A stretch of 64,000 nucleotides of DNA from Larix kaempferi (GCA_027924585.1 BSBM01000877.1:2270501-2334500), one strand, 5' to 3'. Shown: positions 36,212 through 47,589, counted from the first letter of the stretch. The notes: generated from the sequence alone by a model not told the origin. Numbers and translations are program-made.

Positions 36212-36428
36212 ATTTTTATTTTTATTTTTTTTGCGCAGCTTCAATAGTGCTACGCGGTGCATAGATCATTCTTCTTATCATACCTTCTTCCTTTTATCAT
36301 ACATGTATAGACTCCTTTACATTTCTAGTGTCCACTTTCAACTGTACTTGACACTTAGAACTTCCTTCCTTTGTTCATTATTCAGGGTTCTGCGAAGCAG
36401 TGCTATCATGGTATAGCTTTAGCTTGCT

Positions 36429-37663
36429 TCAATTTATCAAAGTTGGCAAGGTATCACCAGCTAAATTGGCTAACTGGACTGCACCAGTGTTAGTAACATG
36501 TATCACAGTATATGGGCCAAGCCAATGCATCTTAAATTTACCAGGGAATTTCATGAATTTGCTATCATACAGGAGGACTAGATCACCTACCTGAAAACAC
36601 TTGTTCTTTACATGGTGATCATGCCATGCTTTCTCGCAGTCCTTCTGAGCTTGCTGGTGGAAGCCTGCAATGAAGCGATCTTCCTCCAAGCCCAGTAAGT
36701 GTAGTAATCTTTCTTTTAGAGCTTCACAATCTGCCATCCCTATGAATGCAACAATTCTCAAACTAGGGACAATATATTCCATAGGCATTATAGCCTCCTA
36801 CCCATAAACCAACCAAAAGGGTGTCTTTCCTGTCAATTTCTTGCATGTGGTCCTGTATGCCCATAGCACAGATGAGATGCGCAGGTCCCAATCGTCTCTA
36901 TTTACATTGCACACCTTAGTGAGTGCGTTCCCCAATATTTTATTGAAAGCCTCTACAGTACCATTCGCCTGTGGATGATATGGAGTACTGCGCTGATGAT
37001 GAATGTGGAATTCCTCTATAAGGGCCTCAATCATCTTGTTCAAAAAGTGAGTACCTTGGTCACTCATCAAAATCTTCGGACAGCCAAATATGGTGAGTAT
37101 TTCTTCAAAAATAAACTGCGCAACAGTACTGGCGTTGCAGTCCTTAACTAGTTTTGCTTCCTCCCATCTAGTGAGGTAATCCGTAGCAATAATAATATAC
37201 CTTGCACCCGTTCTTTTTCCTGGTGGGTTTATAGGACCCACAAAGTCTATTGCCCATTTTTCAAATGGATGCAGTGCCAACTATGGATTCAATGGCATCT
37301 CATCTCAACGTGATGGTTTTCCTGTCCTCTGACATACATCACAATTCCTGCAATGTTCTTTGGCATCTTTATGGAGCGTAGGCCACCATAGCCCTGCATG
37401 CAATATCTTCTGCGTAGTAGCCCTTCCTGCATAGTGACCTCCGCGATTCATGAGTGTGCGTCGACTAGAATAAATGGCTTCTCATGATCGAGTACACACC
37501 TGCGTAGGACTTCATCCAGCCCAAGTTTGTATAACTGTCCTGCAATTATAGTGAAGTCCGATGCGCGCACCACTAACTGTTTTTTCTGTTGGACTGAGAA
37601 TTCCTGGGGTGCTAGCCCTATGGTTAGGAAGTCAATGATATCCTTGTAATAATCATTGGCAAC
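36429..37663 (-). pseudogene. E4 integrase
   Basis: HHCC finger remnant with CRNCDVCQRTGKPSR near 37320-37350, then the catalytic core (36798-37280): Asp in IATDYLTRW, Asp in MSDQGTHF and Glu in GTVEAFNK. The tail (36429-36788) has the GPY/F module MHWLGPYTVIHVT and ends at LPTLIN. Stops interrupt it after GKPSR, after LNP and after LVYG; each fits a single C-to-T change (CGA or CAG ancestors). A frame change lies between RNase H and this region. Catalytic residues are retained. Confidence 0.88.
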
Positions 37664-39430
37664 CTATATACTAAATAACTGCGCATCAGGATGACTATCT
37701 TCAACATTCGTCGGCTCCTCTCCTGACTTGATCCTTGATAGACGATCAGGTCCCAAGTTCAGTCTACCTGGCTTGACAATAATTTCAAAGTCATATTCCT
37801 GGAACAGCAGTAGCCATCGGCATATGCGTCCCCCTAACACTGGCTTGTTGACTAAATATTTCAATGCAGAATGGTTAGTAAACATAAGGAAGTGCGATCC
37901 CAGCAAGTAGTGTCTAAATTTCTGTAGGGCATATACCATCGCAAGGCCTTACCTCTCAGTAGTAGTATAGTTCTTCTCTGTTGTTGAAAGCTTTCTGCTA
38001 GAAAATGCAATAGGGTGGTCAATACCTCCCTCTCCTGGCTGAGCTAACACGATCCCCAACACAATACATGATGCGTCAACATGGACATGGAATGGCTTCA
38101 TCCCGTCTGGAAATAGTAAAATAAGCGCAGTGACCATCTTTTCTTTTAATGTGTCAAAACCCTGTTCGCATTCTGCGTTCCAAATGAACAGTGCGTCTTT
38201 CTTCAGCAACTTTTCCATTGTTGCGGTTATCTGTGCATAACCCTTTATAAATTTCCTGTAATATCCAGTATGGCCTAATGTAGATCGCAACATCTTGACT
38301 GAATTTGGTGTTGGTAAGTTTGCAATAACTGCAATCTTCGCAGGGTCTACCATCAATCCTTGCTTACAGACAATGTGGCCAAGTAAAATTCCATAGGGCA
38401 CACAGAAAATACACTTTTTCAAATTCAAGGATATTTGATGCTGCCGACACTTCTCAAGCATCATGCGGAGATTCCCGCAATGATTTTTCAATAGACCAAA
38501 TACAGTCCAATCATCAAAATATGCTTCTAAAAACTTGTGCATAAAATCTTTAAATGCTACGACGACGACTCTAGAGAATATGGCAGGTGCGTTCTTCAGC
38601 CCAAAAGGCATGACAGTGTACTGGAATGACCCCCATTCTGTAGAAAATGTCGTCTTATGCCTATCCGCAGGATCAATCCTGATCTGATGGTAACCAGAGA
38701 AACCATCAGTGAATGAATATTCCTCATTTCCTCCAACATTATCAAGCACTTCGTCTGTGAATGGAGTAGGAAATGGGTTGTGCATGGAAGCATCATTCAG
38801 TTTTCTGAGATCCACACAAATCCTGATCTTGCCTTTTGCTTTCTTGTCTTGAACAACCATGGGGCTAATCCATTCGGATTCTTCAACTGGTTCAATGATT
38901 CCTGCTTCTAGCATCTTATCCAGTTCTGTGCATACTTTTTCCTTGTAGCGCGGATTCAATCTGTATGGCCTCTGCTTGACAAGCTTAGCACCTGGCTTTA
39001 AAGGTATTTTCATGACCCCTAGGTCTCCAAAAATTCCTTTCATCTCTGTAAATTTTGTTGGAAACAATTCCTAATACTCATGTAAGGTATCTACGATCTC
39101 TGCAATAGTCTGATCATCCCAATAATCTCCTATTGATGCGAACTTTGGCTCTTTGTCTGTGCCAATGTTCACTTTTTGTGTTTTTACTGGTCCAGTCATA
39201 TCTAGGATTTCCAACGGAGGTCCTTCTACCTCACGCGCGCCTTCTGACTCTGGTATATCTATGTTGTACAGGTCCTCCTCATCATCTTCATTTGTATCAT
39301 TGGTATCTTCAGCTAAGTTGTAACACTCGATAAAGTGCTCTTCATGTTCCTTCCATTCTGACTGTAGGTATGTAGGAATGCACTCTGTCCCAAAAAACTA
39401 CTGCAATGTTATGTTTTGATGAGGACAGTC
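37664..39430 (-). pseudogene. E4 reverse transcriptase and RNase H
   Basis: RT (37949-39067) is clear: IRICVDLRKLND, FTDGFSGYHQIRI, VMPFGLKNAPAIFSR, and the catalytic box YFDD. The upstream linker contains FPTKFTEMKGIFGDLGVMKI. RNase H follows (FHVHVDASCIVLGIVLAQ, then a stop at 37946-37948, then MVYALQKFRHYL and TNHSALKYLVNK) and ends with LDRLSRI-like residues near 37735. RT and the upstream linker are in one frame with the second Gag-like domain and the protease. The sequence is close to E2. Confidence 0.9.
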
Positions 39431-39433
39431 GTC

Positions 39434-39955
39434 CTAGAATATGCGCTTCTTGATTAGCTGTAATGCTTCATGGATTAATGGATTCTCGTCTTCAAAACTG
39501 AAGTCCTTCCAGAAGTTCGCAGCGAGCAGCTCCCAATCAGTGAGTTCACTACGCAGCTCCAAGTCGAGGTACCATTTTTCTGGGATACCCGCATCCAATG
39601 TATGTACAAATAAATGTACCCATTCTGTAAGTGGTCTTTCCACCCATGCCTTTGAACAGACTTCAATATGCTGATTAGGGTCTGTCTGTCCATTATACTT
39701 TTCAAAGGGTAAAGTAACCTTTTCGGTGAACCGGATATGCATCTTAGTTCTGCATTGATCCCAAGTGGTCAATGTTTTCTTATGTGCATTCCACCATCTG
39801 GCAGGTGTATTGTGCAATGCTATATCTAAAGCTGGCAGTCTATGCTCATTTGGTATAGCTGCAGTATATTCCCTTATGAAACTATAAACATTAGCAGAAC
39901 CATCATATGTGGGAATAGGACTCACATCTTTTCCAATCCAGCGCAGTGATTTCAT
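39434..39955 (-). pseudogene. E4 second Gag-like domain between protease and RT
   Basis: A 173-codon open stretch in the frame shared by protease and RT. It has hallmarks of a retrotransposon Gag fold: IPTYDGSANVYSFIREY, ALDIALHNTPARWWNAHKK, NGQTDPNQHIEVC, EWVHLFVHTLDAGIPEKWY. A separate Gag core with zinc knuckles already exists upstream (41084-42270), so this is a second copy of the fold in an unexpected place. E2 shows the same arrangement (24241-24447 before its RT). It could be a lineage trait that gives the Pol product a capsid-binding part. Role is inference. Confidence 0.75.
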
Positions 39956-40147
39956 AACCTACGCACATCTTCTTGCTGATACTTCATGCATGTGGCTTTG
40001 CCAATTCTCCAGTCCTATATCCGAGTCAGAGATACAAGAAGTGTCACATCGCCAGCTGAGTGTACCGTCCGCAGTAGGATTAATGTAGTCTTCCTTGTTC
40101 GCAGTCAGCTGGTATAGTCGGTCTAAATCTTGAGCTTGGGATTCCTC

Positions 40148-41032
40148 CTAAATCGGCTCACTGTATCTATCACCGTCTTTAGGATCCAATGGTGCGATGA
40201 CCCTAAGATGATTCCCTTCAAATATCATCTTCTTTGTCTTCAAGTTTATGATAGCCAAGTTATCCATAGCCCAATCAATTCCCAATATTGCTGGAAAAGG
40301 TTGACTATCATCCACAATTTCAATAACCTCAAAGTCTACATGACTCTGTACTCCGTTGATGTCAACTACTACATTAGCTAAGCAGCCAAAAGGTATGAAC
40401 TTCTCCTGATTAGCCATTCATAACTGGATAGGTGACCAAAGCAACTTTGGTCAACCCATCTGCTTCCATGTCTGCTTAGTCAAGACATTCACTTCTGATC
40501 CCAGATCAAGGATGACTTCATCCATTTCAAAATCTCCTATCTGCGTAGTAATCCTCATCTCTCAGCCTGTTCTTTTGTGCTTCCTTATATGATGTACAGC
40601 GCTATCTGGAGTCTCTGTTGTAATCTGAGGTTCATACTGGCTAATGAGCTTCTGGAGCTCTACTATGGCTTTTTCGCTTTTTAGTAACTTCATGCAGCTT
40701 CACAAGAACTGCGCAATAGAAGTACGAACATCTGTCGCAGTGCTTGTTTTGTCATAAGGAGTCGGCATGTCTTCAACATGCGGTGTTTCACTGCACAGTG
40801 GGATCCTTGATGACTTATCTGTTGGTTCTCTAAAGGTATCCCGCACGTCAATGAAGATCTCCTTGTTCTTTTGTAAGTTAAGAGGGGGTGCTTTTCCTGG
40901 ATCTTTCCTTATCCATATTGTTTCAAGGGGATCCTTCTTTGTATGTGCCTCTCCTGATGTTGAAGCTTCTGATCCTCTGTCGCATCCTGTCTCAGTGCCA
41001 CTGCACGTGACCACATTAATGCTCAGATCCAT
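40148..41032 (-). pseudogene. E4 aspartic protease region
   Basis: The active-site box DEVILDLGSEVNVLTK lies near 40470-40520, followed by VDFEVIEIVDD and FPAILGIDWAMDNLA, the second half of a retropepsin fold. The DLGS form agrees with Tat-type proteases. Two TGA codons interrupt the linker between the halves; both fit CGA ancestors. The N-terminal linker (40700-41032) is Ser/Thr-rich and unrecognised. Confidence 0.78.
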
Positions 41033-41083
41033 TGGTCTATTTTCTACTACGATCCACTGGACATTTGAATTCAGAGCCTCTGT

Positions 41084-42609
41084 TCATCTTCTCTTCTGCA
41101 TTTCCACCTCTAATACTGAGCAATCTTCAATGACATGCTCAAACGATTTACAATAATTGCACATAGTGCATGGGTTAACACAATCTCTAGATACGTGGCC
41201 GGGTTGGCCACAGTTATAACAAATGACTTGGCCACGACCTCTTCCCTGCGCAGGACCAGCATTTCTTCCTCTACCACGGTATCCACCACCATGACCTTTG
41301 TATCCTCCTTGGTCATATTGTGCATTTTCTTGTTTCGGCTGGGTATCTTCTTGTACGTGGTACAAGCCAGCGCCTCACATTGAGTCCATATCCCTTTTTC
41401 TTTCATTCACTAATTCATATGCGCGACAGTTCGATTCATCATGTCCAATTGATTTACAGAAATTGCAATATAAATTCTTAGGATTTTTCACATATTTCTG
41501 GATGAGGTAACAGTCTTCAGGTCTGTGTCCTGTGGTTCTGCAAATTTCACACCATGGGGCCTGATTCTGATTTAATGGGTTAGGCGCACCACTATTAAGA
41601 TAGTCGCGGAATAGAGGGAAATGCTCGCGGTCATGACCTTCTCCTTTACAACTTGTACACCAAACCTCCTGTCTAGGTTCATATCTTTTTTCTTTACCAT
41701 TTTTCATACTTTGCAGTTCAAGTGTCAGGGTGGTCAGCTGGTTCTGGATCTGAGACATCCCAGAACTAGTATGACCAATCGGCGAAGCTTCCAGCTTCAT
41801 TGCAATTTCCAAGGCTCTTCTTGGGCTAGAACCTTCTACTGCATTAATGGTAATATGATATGAGGTAACAGCGCAGCAATGAACCATTCTTTATGTTGTT
41901 CCGGTGGTAGAGCAAAACTTACTTGGTCTAGTAAGGTCTTAAATTTCTGATCAAATTCCCAGACCGTTTCAGTTGGTCTCTGCTTTATTTCCTTCAACTT
42001 ATTTATACACTGAGACTCAGACTTAGGTTTCTTGAACTTCGCCACCAGTGCGGATTTAATTTTTGGGAGGGTTCTCGGTTGTAAGGTAGAGTATTTCATA
42101 AAACAATGTAGCGCTCTATCCCTGAAAGTGGTGATGAGCTGTGCTTGCTTCATGACATCATCCTGGATTTGTCTTACACTCCATACAGCTTCACAAAGGA
42201 ACCAATGCTGATCAGGGTCTTGTAGGCCAGTTCCTCTGAATATTGGCAGTTTCATATCAATGTTTTCCATTGTGCTACTAGGTGATGGAGCGCCAAGATT
42301 AGTGCGTGGCTGGTGTAAAGGGATTTGCGCAATAAATATAAATGGGACTATCGGGAGAGATGGACTAGGCTGAGTCTTCTACGGGGTGGCCTGTGTAACG
42401 GGTGGGTTCTGCGATAAGGGTGGCGCGGTTTGTGCAGCCAGCGGATTCTTAGGGGTAAATGGTTGTGCAAATTCGCTATCAAGATTGTAGGGGATCTCAG
42501 TATCTATATGAAGTTTAGGGCCTTCTGAATTCTTATTAATTTTATATCTCTTACCACTTCTAAGAGTATGTGTCTCTTCATCAGAATCAATATATGTATT
42601 GTTTATCAT
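41084..42609 (-). pseudogene. E4 Gag with five zinc-knuckle motifs
   Basis: Starts around ATG 42607-42609 (MINNTYIDSDEETHTLRSG). The Gag core (41836-42270) includes LPIFRGTGLQDPDQHWF and VWEFDQKFKTLLDQV. After a frame change near 41860 come the nucleocapsid motifs: CTSCKGEGHDREHF (last Cys replaced), CEICRTTGHRPEDC, CNFCKSIGHDESNC, then past a TGA at 41375 a Gly/Arg-rich RNA-binding stretch (GYRGRGRNAGPAQGRGRG), CYNCGQPGHVSRDC and CNYCKSFEHVIEDC. Most plant Gags have one or two knuckles. Gag packages the RNA into particles in the cytoplasm. Confidence 0.85.
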
Positions 42610-42626
42610 GACAAAATTCAAGAATA

Positions 42627-43136
42627 TTATTGCATTCTTAGAACACCTTTCTCAGCTAACAGCATCTTAATGTATAGACTGAGATTGTTCAAAAACTTAC
42701 CGTGGAATCCTATGAAAAAGTGTGCTTCTGCTTGGCTATAGGATTTGAGTGTGTCTACAGCAAATTCTGTTACAAATCCTTCTAGCATATGATCGACCCA
42801 ATAATCAACTGCGCATGACAACGGGTTGTCTAACGCTTTAAGCTGCGTTTTGAGCTCAGGAGTCCACTCTGTAGGAACTCCTCCTTGGAAACAGTTTTTT
42901 TTCTCTGCGAGTTGCGAGATCCACGCATGCAACTCGTTTGGAAATGATGCCCAAAAGATATCGTGAATGTTTTCCAATAGATATCTATCCGACCACAGTG
43001 TGTCACTTAGATGCAGATGTTTATTTTCTTGTTTGTTAAAATCTCTTATGGCCTTATCCCACCAAGCTTGGATTTCTGTCTTTTCGGGATGCCAATAGTC
43101 AAATCCTTCGGGGAACTGATATTCTTCTTCACACAT
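42627..43136 (-). CDS. E4 leader ORF (ORF1) upstream of gag
   Basis: Uninterrupted 169-codon frame from ATG 43134-43136, about 27 bp from the primer site, to TAA 42627-42629. Gag begins about 17 nt further on in another frame, which suggests separate translation. It is Trp- and acid-rich (YWHPEKTEIQAWWDKAI, FWASFPNELHAWI). No domain is recognised. Ogre elements carry an ORF of unknown function in the same place; this is the basis for calling it ORF1. It is the only fully open long frame left in E4. Confidence 0.65.
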   Translation of the reverse strand: MCEEEYQFPEGFDYWHPEKTEIQAWWDKAIRDFNKQENKHLHLSDTLWSDRYLLENIHDIFWASFPNELHAWISQLAEKKNCFQGGVPTEWTPELKTQLKALDNPLSCAVDYWVDHMLEGFVTEFAVDTLKSYSQAEAHFFIGFHGKFLNNLSLYIKMLLAEKGVLRMQ

Positions 43137-43162
43137 CGTGATTGCAACTCATCATGGATTCT

Positions 43163-43180
43163 AGCGTGGCAACAGAACCA
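43163..43180 (-). promoter_or_regulatory. E4 primer binding site
   Basis: Element strand TGGTTCTGTTGCCACGCT, two bases inside the 5' LTR. The TGG start and position fit a primer site. The matching tRNA is not identified. Confidence 0.65.
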
Positions 43181-43182
43181 TT

Positions 43183-44860
43183 TGTTGGCTTAAAATGACC
43201 CAGAGGTTTCCAACTAGACCCAGGTTCCTTGCGGTTCTCCCTTTGACCAACAAAACCCCTTCGCACCGGCCCTTTTGGCAACAAACTGCGAGCAGGTTGA
43301 GGTCTCACCCAATGTGTATCTTATGGGGTACTGCGGAATCAGGTTTCCACAGTAAATGATGAGTTGTTTATATGAACAAGCTATGCAACGCAGGACAGAA
43401 GGAGTGCACTACGGGGCAAAGTGATGTGGTACGCAGCAGGATCTACGCTGCGAGCAACACTGCGCGGTGGAGGCAACACTACGGGCCTCACTAAGGGTTT
43501 CTTACTGCTGCGGATATTCTACTGGAACTGCGAATCACCCACACTTATCCTCTACTTGGAAGATCTTGGAAACGTTAAGGCACTGAAATGAATATCACTC
43601 ATCCATTCCTTCAGGCACTTACTGGTTATCTTTCTAGAATTCGTTCAAGAAGTTGGGTTATTACAACGTGAAATGAAATGATAGACATGACTAACTGTGT
43701 CGTGTTCCTTCACTGTGTTTAAGAAAGTATTAAGCTTAAATGACTGATTAACGATCTTAACATATAATTAAAATGTTCTCCATTCATCTGTTCACATGGA
43801 ACTTAGCATATCATTTCCAAACTTCGCCTATTGGTAAATGCATATCAAAGTTCTCCTATTACAGCATGCAAGGAAACATTCAAACATTCATTCTACAGAT
43901 AGATAGTCATCCATTCATAAACATCATCACATAACACAGGATTTAACATGGTTCACTTCCCCGGATGGAAAGCTACGTCCACAAGAACGGTTGGTAATAT
44001 ATTTCTTTCAAAAGGGATGGGGAAACCGTTCTTAGTCTGCGCACTCAACTGCAGACTCTCCTTTCTCTCGGCTAGGTCTCTGCGCACACAGCTGCAGAAC
44101 CTTTACAATATTCTCATCTCAGAGAGATTTTACAATACAAAAAGGTTATCTCAAGATTACTCTAATAACTAGCATCTAGTATCCAAAATAGAGCAACCCC
44201 CATCCCATACAAAAGTGTCTTCTTAAATAGATCATGCCCGAAGGTCATGTATGTATAATGTCGAAGACCTAAAACCCAAAACCCTAAGGGTTTCCAAAAC
44301 TGCGCCAGTTTTCCAAACCGTCTTGCTGGCTCCTGGTAGCGTCTGCTTGATCATGGCGGATCTCCACGTCCTCATTCTGTCGCTATCAGCCTTCCTGTCA
44401 CACGCATTCCTACAGGCTGCTTCTGCCGAACCGTTTCTCTCTAACAATTTTACCTTCTAAGCATGCCAAATGTCACTTTCCTTAACAACCCACGCGTGGT
44501 CGCCTTCCTGTTTTTCCTATGTCCACCGCTTGGCAATCCTGGAATATCTTTCCAAAAATGGCTGCTACCGGTCGATCCGGTAGATACACTTGATACTTTT
44601 CCAACACACCGTTTTGTTGGCTCCACGTGGCCTCCTAACTCCGTAGCACTGCTTCAGCGCAGTACTGGTCTTCGCATCACGGCCAAAACTTCGATGCTGC
44701 ACGCAACTCCGCAGTCTGGTCAAAAGTTGGATGCTGCGCGCAACTTCGCAGCATCCTCAATACTTAGCCAAAATTGTATTTCTGAGCTGCGCTCAGCTCA
44801 GCTTTCCCTGCTTGCCTCAAAAAGGTGCTTCCAAAACTTTATCTCAACCTGGGCCCAACA
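43183..44860 (-). repeat. 5' LTR of E4
   Basis: 1678 bp, matching 31190-32853, ending at CA before the TSD. It is about 14 bp longer, partly because of extra bases around 44040-44051. Confidence 0.95.
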
Positions 44861-45723
44861 ATCCCATTCAACATGGCCTAAATTGGACACCCATTCCTGT
44901 GAAGTTACCATTAGACATACCCAAATTTGACGACAAACCTGACGAGGAACCCAAAAACCACGTAATGACATATGATTTGTGGTGTTCCTCAAATTCCTTA
45001 ATGGATGATTCTATTTGTTTGAGGTTCTTTCAACGAACCCTCATTGGTACCGCTGCCAAATGGTGCATCGAGTTACCACCACACACTTTCACTGATTTTC
45101 AATCCTTGGCCATGGCTTTTCTTACGTATTTCCAATTGCTGATCCGCTATGAAACCGGTACGGACCTTTTAACCTCTCTTTGTAAATCTACCTCCACATA
45201 CATTTAAGATCATATTCACCAATGGAGGCGAATACACCGACTCATTAAAGCTCCTATTCCAAATCAATTATTAGTTGATTGGTTCAGGAAGTCATTATTA
45301 ATTATCATCACCAAGGGCATTGCTATGGGAGGAACCATTACGGAAGAACAAGCCATCTCACGTGATCAGTACTTAGACTTAATCTATGCTCAATATGGCC
45401 CGTTATATGATATAATTCCCAATTCCCCCCGACCCACATATGATCCAGCCAAAACCCCTACTGGATCACATGTCAATGGAATCATTGGTTCCATTCACAC
45501 CCAGCTTGCTACTCAATCGAGTTGGTCACATAACCACATTAGTTCAACCCCATCCTCATCACATGCTGTAAATAACACCAACCAGTCACCCAGTCCTTCC
45601 ACTGTGGAGGTGAATTCAGTCCAATCTGCTTCACCTCAGAAATCCAGTGGTAAGAAGAAAAACAAAGGGAAATACAAGAAATCTTTTAACCAGCAAGAAC
45701 ACAACACACATGACAGAGGATGA
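44861..45723 (+). pseudogene. E3 gag, 3' part
   Basis: Resumes after the second ATCCC copy. It contains a Gag capsid-like stretch: PLDIPKFDDKPDEEPKNHV, FFQRTLIGTAAKWCIELP, FTDFQSLAMAFLTYF, then RIHRLIKAPIPNQLLVDWF and GTITEEQAISRDQYLDLIY. A TAA at 45205-45207 splits it. It ends with a Lys-rich tail (SGKKKNKGKYKKSFNQQ) at TGA 45721-45723. Removal of E4 with one ATCCC copy joins both gag parts in sequence. Confidence 0.8.
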
Positions 45724-45799
45724 ATTAGTTGCAGAACATCTTGTGGAACTAATGGAAGTTGAAGAATCCTTATTCTTATTTGACTATCATACAATAGTG

Positions 45800-46035
45800 G
45801 AAAAAAGGTGACAAAAGGAATGACGCGATAAACACATAAAGCATAAACAATTCTCCAAAGGTGATAAAGTGCTACTCTATGACAACAAATTCTTGCAACA
45901 TCTAGGAAAGCTATAGATGCATGAGATGGGACCATTTATTGTTTCAAAAATAAAATATTCAGGTGTTGTGAAACTTTTTCAACTTGATGGTATCCTACAT
46001 CCAGGATGGGTGAATGGCAGATGCCTAAATCCATA
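45800..46035 (+). pseudogene. E3 integrase C-terminal remnant (GPY/F)
   Basis: Reads HKQFSKGDKVLLYDNKFLQH, then MHEMGPFIVSKIKYSGVVKLFQLDG and WVNGRCLNP, a GPY/F-type integrase tail. It follows gag by about 80 bp, so about 3.5 kb or more of pol is missing. One stop (TAG near 45915) lies inside. The element is an internally deleted derivative. Confidence 0.75.
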
Positions 46036-46210
46036 GGTTTCTGATCAATACTTCCAAAAGATTCCATTCCTGCTATCGGGACTGAGTTAGTAAGGAGTTA
46101 CGTTCATTTCCAGTCCAATGATTTTTATATTTTCAGTTCTTAGGTATTTCTTTTAGTTTAGCTAGTTGGAAGTTAGTTCAAACCATTCTTGTCGGGGAGG
46201 GACTCATAGT

Positions 46211-47560
46211 TGAATTTAATTGTCTCTGGCACCACGTTACAATAGTACAACTGTATTTTCATAATTTAAGGAGATATTAATGAACAAATCCAAAGAATCA
46301 AATCCTACCCTTGTGAACTCTCGTTCCATAGCTGCATTTATGACATTAATCTTGCCACTCCTCCAATACATCTCGACTAATAATGAATCCTCCTTGGTAG
46401 CATAGTTATATACCTCACGCAAGTTACTGTTAATACTTTCATCCTTGTGAAGAAGTTGAATGATCATAGAGAAACTAAACTAGAACCTCCAGAATAAATT
46501 AAGCTCCAAGCAATTGAACACCCAGCCATCCAGCTCATATACCAGCATCAAAAACTAAAAATGGGGAAGGTTCCAGCCACACAAGCTACCTCTAGTAGAA
46601 CACAGGACAAGCAAAAGGAAGTTACCAAACCTGATCCAATGGACCCAAGGATTGATGTCTTGGGCGATTTGCTGGGTAAGTTCAAACAGGAACACCTCGT
46701 GGATGCTTATTTCTCAGACAATGACCTATACCCAGACATGTATCCCAGAAAATACATGAATATCCTCCCATCTACAAACAACCAAGTTATATAAGAATGG
46801 AAACATGATTTTCTGGTGAAAATGTGACCGTAATCGGTTGCATATCATTGTACACATTGGAAACAAAGTCACACACAACCCACACAAACAACAATATTCC
46901 AATAATTATGGCCTTTCAATTAAATAAAACATTCTCTTACAAGAGGAAATTACAATGTAAAGTTCCATCTCTATTCAGTTGGAATGGACATCGACGTTCA
47001 CACATAAGACTTAATGGATTACAAGTATGAGGGAATGCTTCATCCTCAATACAACAAAAATATTCTTATCTGGAAACAAAAACCACAAACTTATGCTCCC
47101 TTTATCACTTCACAATTGGTATTTATAGGTTCTCTTTGGTTCAAAGTCCCACTCAATATTCCTCTAGACTATTCACTTGCTTCCAGGTACAATCATCTAC
47201 ATTTAAAGCCTTCATGTGGCCCTTTTCAGCTCCTTCTACCATCTGTACTTCTAGAACAACTGCCATAACTTCTCTGCAACGTTTCCAACTACTCAAATGG
47301 CTATGCCCCTCGCGATATTAGATTTTTGGCCAGTTGTCTTCTCGTCATCGTTGCCTTGACTTGTGACCCTATCTGACTTGTCTGCTAGCATGGTCCTCAA
47401 CCACCCTGCTCTCTCAGTCATCAAGCCACGACTGGACTTCATTGCTATGTTTTGTGACCTGGAACCATCATTTTATCTCGTTGTCTTTTGTCGACCACAA
47501 CTGGTAAGGATTCCTATGACTCTTCTTATTCCTTAGGTCGACTCTTCTCCTACTCCTCTG
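46211..47560. other. Junction region between E3 and E5, probable E5 3' LTR
   Basis: Frames at 46237-46467 (minus) and 46561-46794 (plus) are open but unrecognised. From about 46827 to 47400 the minus strand has LTR character: it follows the E5 chromodomain end and has a CCTATAAATACC TATA box at about 47126-47137. LTR edges could not be fixed because no second copy is present. I see no host gene. Confidence 0.4.
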
Positions 47561-47589
47561 GAGGTCATCGACTATCCTCCAAACAAATT

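Larger units (their letters stand above)
31190..44860 (-). mobile_element. E4: complete nested Ty3/gypsy element with leader and accessory ORFs
   Basis: A 13.7-kb element in minus orientation inside the gag of E3. LTRs begin TG and end CA; TSD ATCCC at 31185-31189 and 44861-44865. Order in element sense: 5' LTR, primer site, intact leader ORF (169 codons), Gag with five zinc-knuckle motifs, protease, second Gag-like domain, RT, RNase H, integrase, accessory coiled-coil frame, 3' LTR. An ORF before gag is a known trait of Ogre elements in the Tat group, so an Ogre-like assignment is reasonable but unproven. Stops and a few frameshifts make it non-autonomous. Confidence 0.95.
26561..46210 (+). 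mobile_element. E3: truncated Ty3/gypsy element, interrupted by nested E4
   Basis: Plus orientation. A 5' LTR (26561-27514), primer-site-like sequence (27519-27536), long leader, and gag starting at 29719 that is cut at 31189 by E4 and resumes at 44866. After gag ends at 45723, the sequence passes within about 100 bp to the tail of integrase (GPY/F type, to about 46032), so protease, RT, RNase H and most of integrase are deleted. A purine-rich TCGGGGAGGGAC near 46194 may be the polypurine tract. No 3' LTR matching the 5' LTR is found. The right boundary is approximate. Confidence 0.72.

Noticed and set aside
44463-44930. 155-codon plus-strand frame over the E4 LTR end
   Set aside because: It is antisense to E4, crosses the LTR boundary, and has a partial match in the other LTR, so it is a chance frame.
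46237-46794. Two open frames between E3 and E5
   Set aside because: No motif, no family, and no partner exons; too weak to call genes.
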